A stretch of DNA of 7,671 nt, from assembly GCA_009691645.1 (NCBI GenBank), contig SIAT01000084.1:1-7671 (forward strand), written 5' to 3'. Under the pieces are notes generated by a model, which was given only the letters and a program-made list of their open reading frames with translations, searched no databases and had not been told where the DNA came from. Positions 6,593-7,671 of the stretch are shown piece by piece. A program made the position numbers and the translations under genes. The DNA is from Pedosphaera sp. (GTDB lineage Bacteria; Verrucomicrobiota; Verrucomicrobiia; Limisphaerales; SIAT01). Position 1 is the first letter of the stretch. Every line of letters begins with the position of its first letter.

Positions 6593-7141
6593 TCAGCGCT
6601 TGGGTTTCTTCTCCAGCTTTTGCAGCTTGGGACTGATGACCAGCGCGCAATAAGGCGCGTTCGGATTGCGGCGGAAATAGTCCTGATGATACTCCTCCGC
6701 CGGCCAGAACTTCGTGACGGGGATGATCTCGGTCACGATTGGATTGCGGGACTTCTTCGTCGCCACCTGCTTTGACTTCTCAGCGATGGCTTGCTGCGTC
6801 TTGTCGTGGCAGATCACAATCGAGCGGTACTGCGTGCCTTCGTCGGCGCCCTGCCGGTTCAGCGTGGTTGCATCGTGGGATTCCCAGAAAATTTCGAGAA
6901 GCTGCTCGTAGCTGATCTTGGCTGGATCGAACTCGATCTGCACCACCTCGGCGTGACCCGTCGTCCCTTCGCAAATCTGTTTGTAGGTCGGGTTCTGCGT
7001 CTTGCCGGCCGCGTAGCCGGACACCACATCCCGCACGCCATCAAATCGCTCGAACACCGCCTCCACACACCAAAAGCAACCGCCACCGAACGTCGCAAAC
7101 TGCGTCTTCCCCGCCTTTGGCTCTGCACTCGTGGCATTCAT
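6593..7141 (-). CDS. msrA: Peptide-methionine (S)-S-oxide reductase MsrA
   Basis: The enzyme reduces the S-epimer of methionine sulfoxide in proteins, usually with thioredoxin. From the ATG at 7141 the product is 182 residues, a normal length. The catalytic motif GGGCFWCVEAVFE gives nucleophile C22; Y53 (NPTY), E65 (TGHAEVV) and Y105 (GTQYRS) match the other active-site positions of E. coli MsrA. Extra cysteines at C25, C57, C111 and C165 may include the resolving one; C165 (NAPYCALVI) lies near the C terminus. AEEYHQDYF (148-156) is also typical. The start is uncertain: the frame is open upstream and encodes, just before the ATG, a stretch resembling a signal peptide with no ATG in front of it. 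A GTG at 7243 would include it (216 residues). With the ATG the protein is cytoplasmic; with the longer form it would be exported. A GGGA lies 9 bases before the ATG. The gene converges on the symporter gene with 31 bases between them. Confidence 0.95.
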   Translation of the reverse strand: MNATSAEPKAGKTQFATFGGGCFWCVEAVFERFDGVRDVVSGYAAGKTQNPTYKQICEGTTGHAEVVQIEFDPAKISYEQLLEIFWESHDATTLNRQGADEGTQYRSIVICHDKTQQAIAEKSKQVATKKSRNPIVTEIIPVTKFWPAEEYHQDYFRRNPNAPYCALVISPKLQKLEKKPKR

Positions 7142-7334
7142 AATCAGAAATCCCGTCAGCAATGATACTAGCACTGCAAGGTTTGCGTGTCGTTTGAGTG
7201 AAAATGAAATCTGGAACTTGCTGGAATTTAGAAACTGAATCACACCCTCACTATCGGTATCACCATGAAAAATGCAAGCTACGACAGGAGAAGGCTGTTT
7301 GCAGCATTCGATCAAACTGCTAAAGTCGCCGCGC
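7142..7334. other. AT-richer divergent spacer between msrA and the ubiD-family gene
   Basis: This 193-base stretch is visibly richer in A and T than the flanking genes, as expected of a promoter region serving two divergent genes. It contains a possible extended -10 for msrA, an AGGAG suited to an upstream non-ATG start of the ubiD-family gene, and a 26-codon forward open frame (7265-7345) that overlaps the ubiD start; I have no support for that last item being translated. Confidence 0.5.
7165..7193 (-). promoter_or_regulatory. Possible extended -10 promoter for msrA
   Basis: On the minus strand ACGACA (7193-7188) is followed after 17 bases by TAGTAT (7170-7165), with TGC immediately before it, forming an extended -10 of the TGn type. 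TAGTAT matches five of six and ACGACA four of six positions of the sigma-70 consensus. The predicted transcript would start about 15 bases before the ATG at 7141. It competes with the longer-protein interpretation and is a by-eye match only. Confidence 0.22.
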
Positions 7335-7671
7335 ATGGCCTTTGAATCTTTCCGCGACTTCATCGAGCAGCTCGACCGCGCCGGTGAACTCATCCGCATC
7401 ACCCAGCCCCTCGCCACCGAACTGGAGATCACCGAGCTGGCCGACCGCGAGATGAAGAAGCCCGGCGGCGGCAAGGCGCTGCTCATCGAGAAGCCCACCG
7501 TCAACGGCGTGGTGTCGCCCTTTCCCGTCGCCATCAACACGCTCGGTTCGCACAAGCGCATGGCGATGAGCATGGGCGCGGACTCCGTGGACGCCGTCGC
7601 CGCCGAGCTTGGCTCTCTCATGAAGGCCAAGCCGCCCACCGGTTTTCGCGAGGCGATCAAGCTCCTCTCAC
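7335..7671 (+). CDS. UbiD-family decarboxylase, 5' part (cut by window edge)
   Basis: Only the first 112 residues are present; the frame runs off the right edge. MAFESFRDFIEQLDRAGELI followed by RITQPLATELEITELADREM closely matches the start of E. coli UbiD (LRDFLTLLEQQGELKRIT, LEITEIADR). Further family-like segments are GGGKALLIEKP (44-54), INTLGSHKRMAMSMG (67-81) and KPPTGFREAIKLL (99-111). UbiD proteins are prenylated-FMN-dependent, reversible decarboxylases of aromatic or unsaturated acids; the classical role is 4-hydroxy-3-polyprenylbenzoate decarboxylation in ubiquinone synthesis, and relatives act in menaquinone synthesis or aromatic degradation. The prFMN and metal ligands lie beyond the window, so the substrate cannot be assigned. 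The ATG at 7335 aligns with the family start but has no nearby ribosome-binding site; an in-frame TTG at 7299 does (AGGAG at 7286-7290). Confidence 0.9.
   Translation, partial: MAFESFRDFIEQLDRAGELIRITQPLATELEITELADREMKKPGGGKALLIEKPTVNGVVSPFPVAINTLGSHKRMAMSMGADSVDAVAAELGSLMKAKPPTGFREAIKLLS

Noticed and set aside
5763..6653. A 296-codon plus-strand open frame, Arg/His rich.
   Set aside because: It is the +1 shadow of the symporter gene and runs past its stop into the end of msrA; it has no protein-like pattern.
7265..7345. A 26-codon plus-strand open frame overlapping the ubiD-family start, as a possible leader peptide.
   Set aside because: It has no ribosome-binding site at its own start, no regulatory codon run and no attenuator-like hairpins.
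7244..7660. Upstream extension of the msrA frame across the ubiD-family gene.
   Set aside because: The region from 7335 encodes a clear UbiD N terminus on the other strand, so the reverse frame there is a shadow.

Overview
The window looks like an ordinary stretch of a GC-rich Gram-negative bacterial chromosome, most plausibly from the Planctomycetes-Verrucomicrobia group (a verrucomicrobial relative is my best guess). The basis is the exported 'WPQFRG' PQQ-type propeller carrying EF-hands, an orphan exported helical-repeat protein, poor Shine-Dalgarno signals, and several genes resembling nothing I know. This is inference; there is no rRNA or other phylogenetic marker in the window. I see no tRNA, rRNA, CRISPR array, insertion sequence, integrase or phage gene, and no gene-free stretch longer than 300 bases.

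Layout. 144-1547 (+): exported PQQ-like beta-propeller with two canonical EF-hand loops. 1656-2396 (+): exported helical-repeat protein of unknown function with three similar hairpins. These two converge on a minus-strand pair: a six-TM membrane protein of unknown function (2418-2957) directly downstream of miaB (2971-4329), the tRNA methylthiotransferase. Diverging from miaB across a 106-base spacer is a plus-strand pair, a DUF485 small membrane protein (4436-4753) and an ActP-type sodium/solute symporter (4771-6561), the classic yjcH-actP arrangement for acetate or other short monocarboxylate uptake. The symporter converges on msrA (6593-7141, minus), methionine sulfoxide reductase A. msrA diverges from the 5' part of a UbiD-family decarboxylase gene (7335 to the right edge), across a 193-base spacer that is clearly more AT-rich than the genes around it.

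How the genes work together. The only functional couple I can defend is DUF485 plus symporter. miaB and the membrane-protein gene are probably co-transcribed (13-base gap) but have no obvious shared function. MiaB, MsrA and UbiD are housekeeping functions: tRNA modification, oxidative repair, and aromatic-acid decarboxylation (quinone synthesis or related chemistry).

I looked for an undescribed system and do not find a convincing one. The items most worth a second look are the three-fold repeat in the exported protein at 1656-2396, the long polar loop in the symporter, a strong signal-peptide-like stretch upstream of the first ATG of msrA, and a well-spaced AGGAG before a non-ATG start upstream of ubiD. 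No intrinsic terminator with a proper stem and U-tract was found at either convergent junction.
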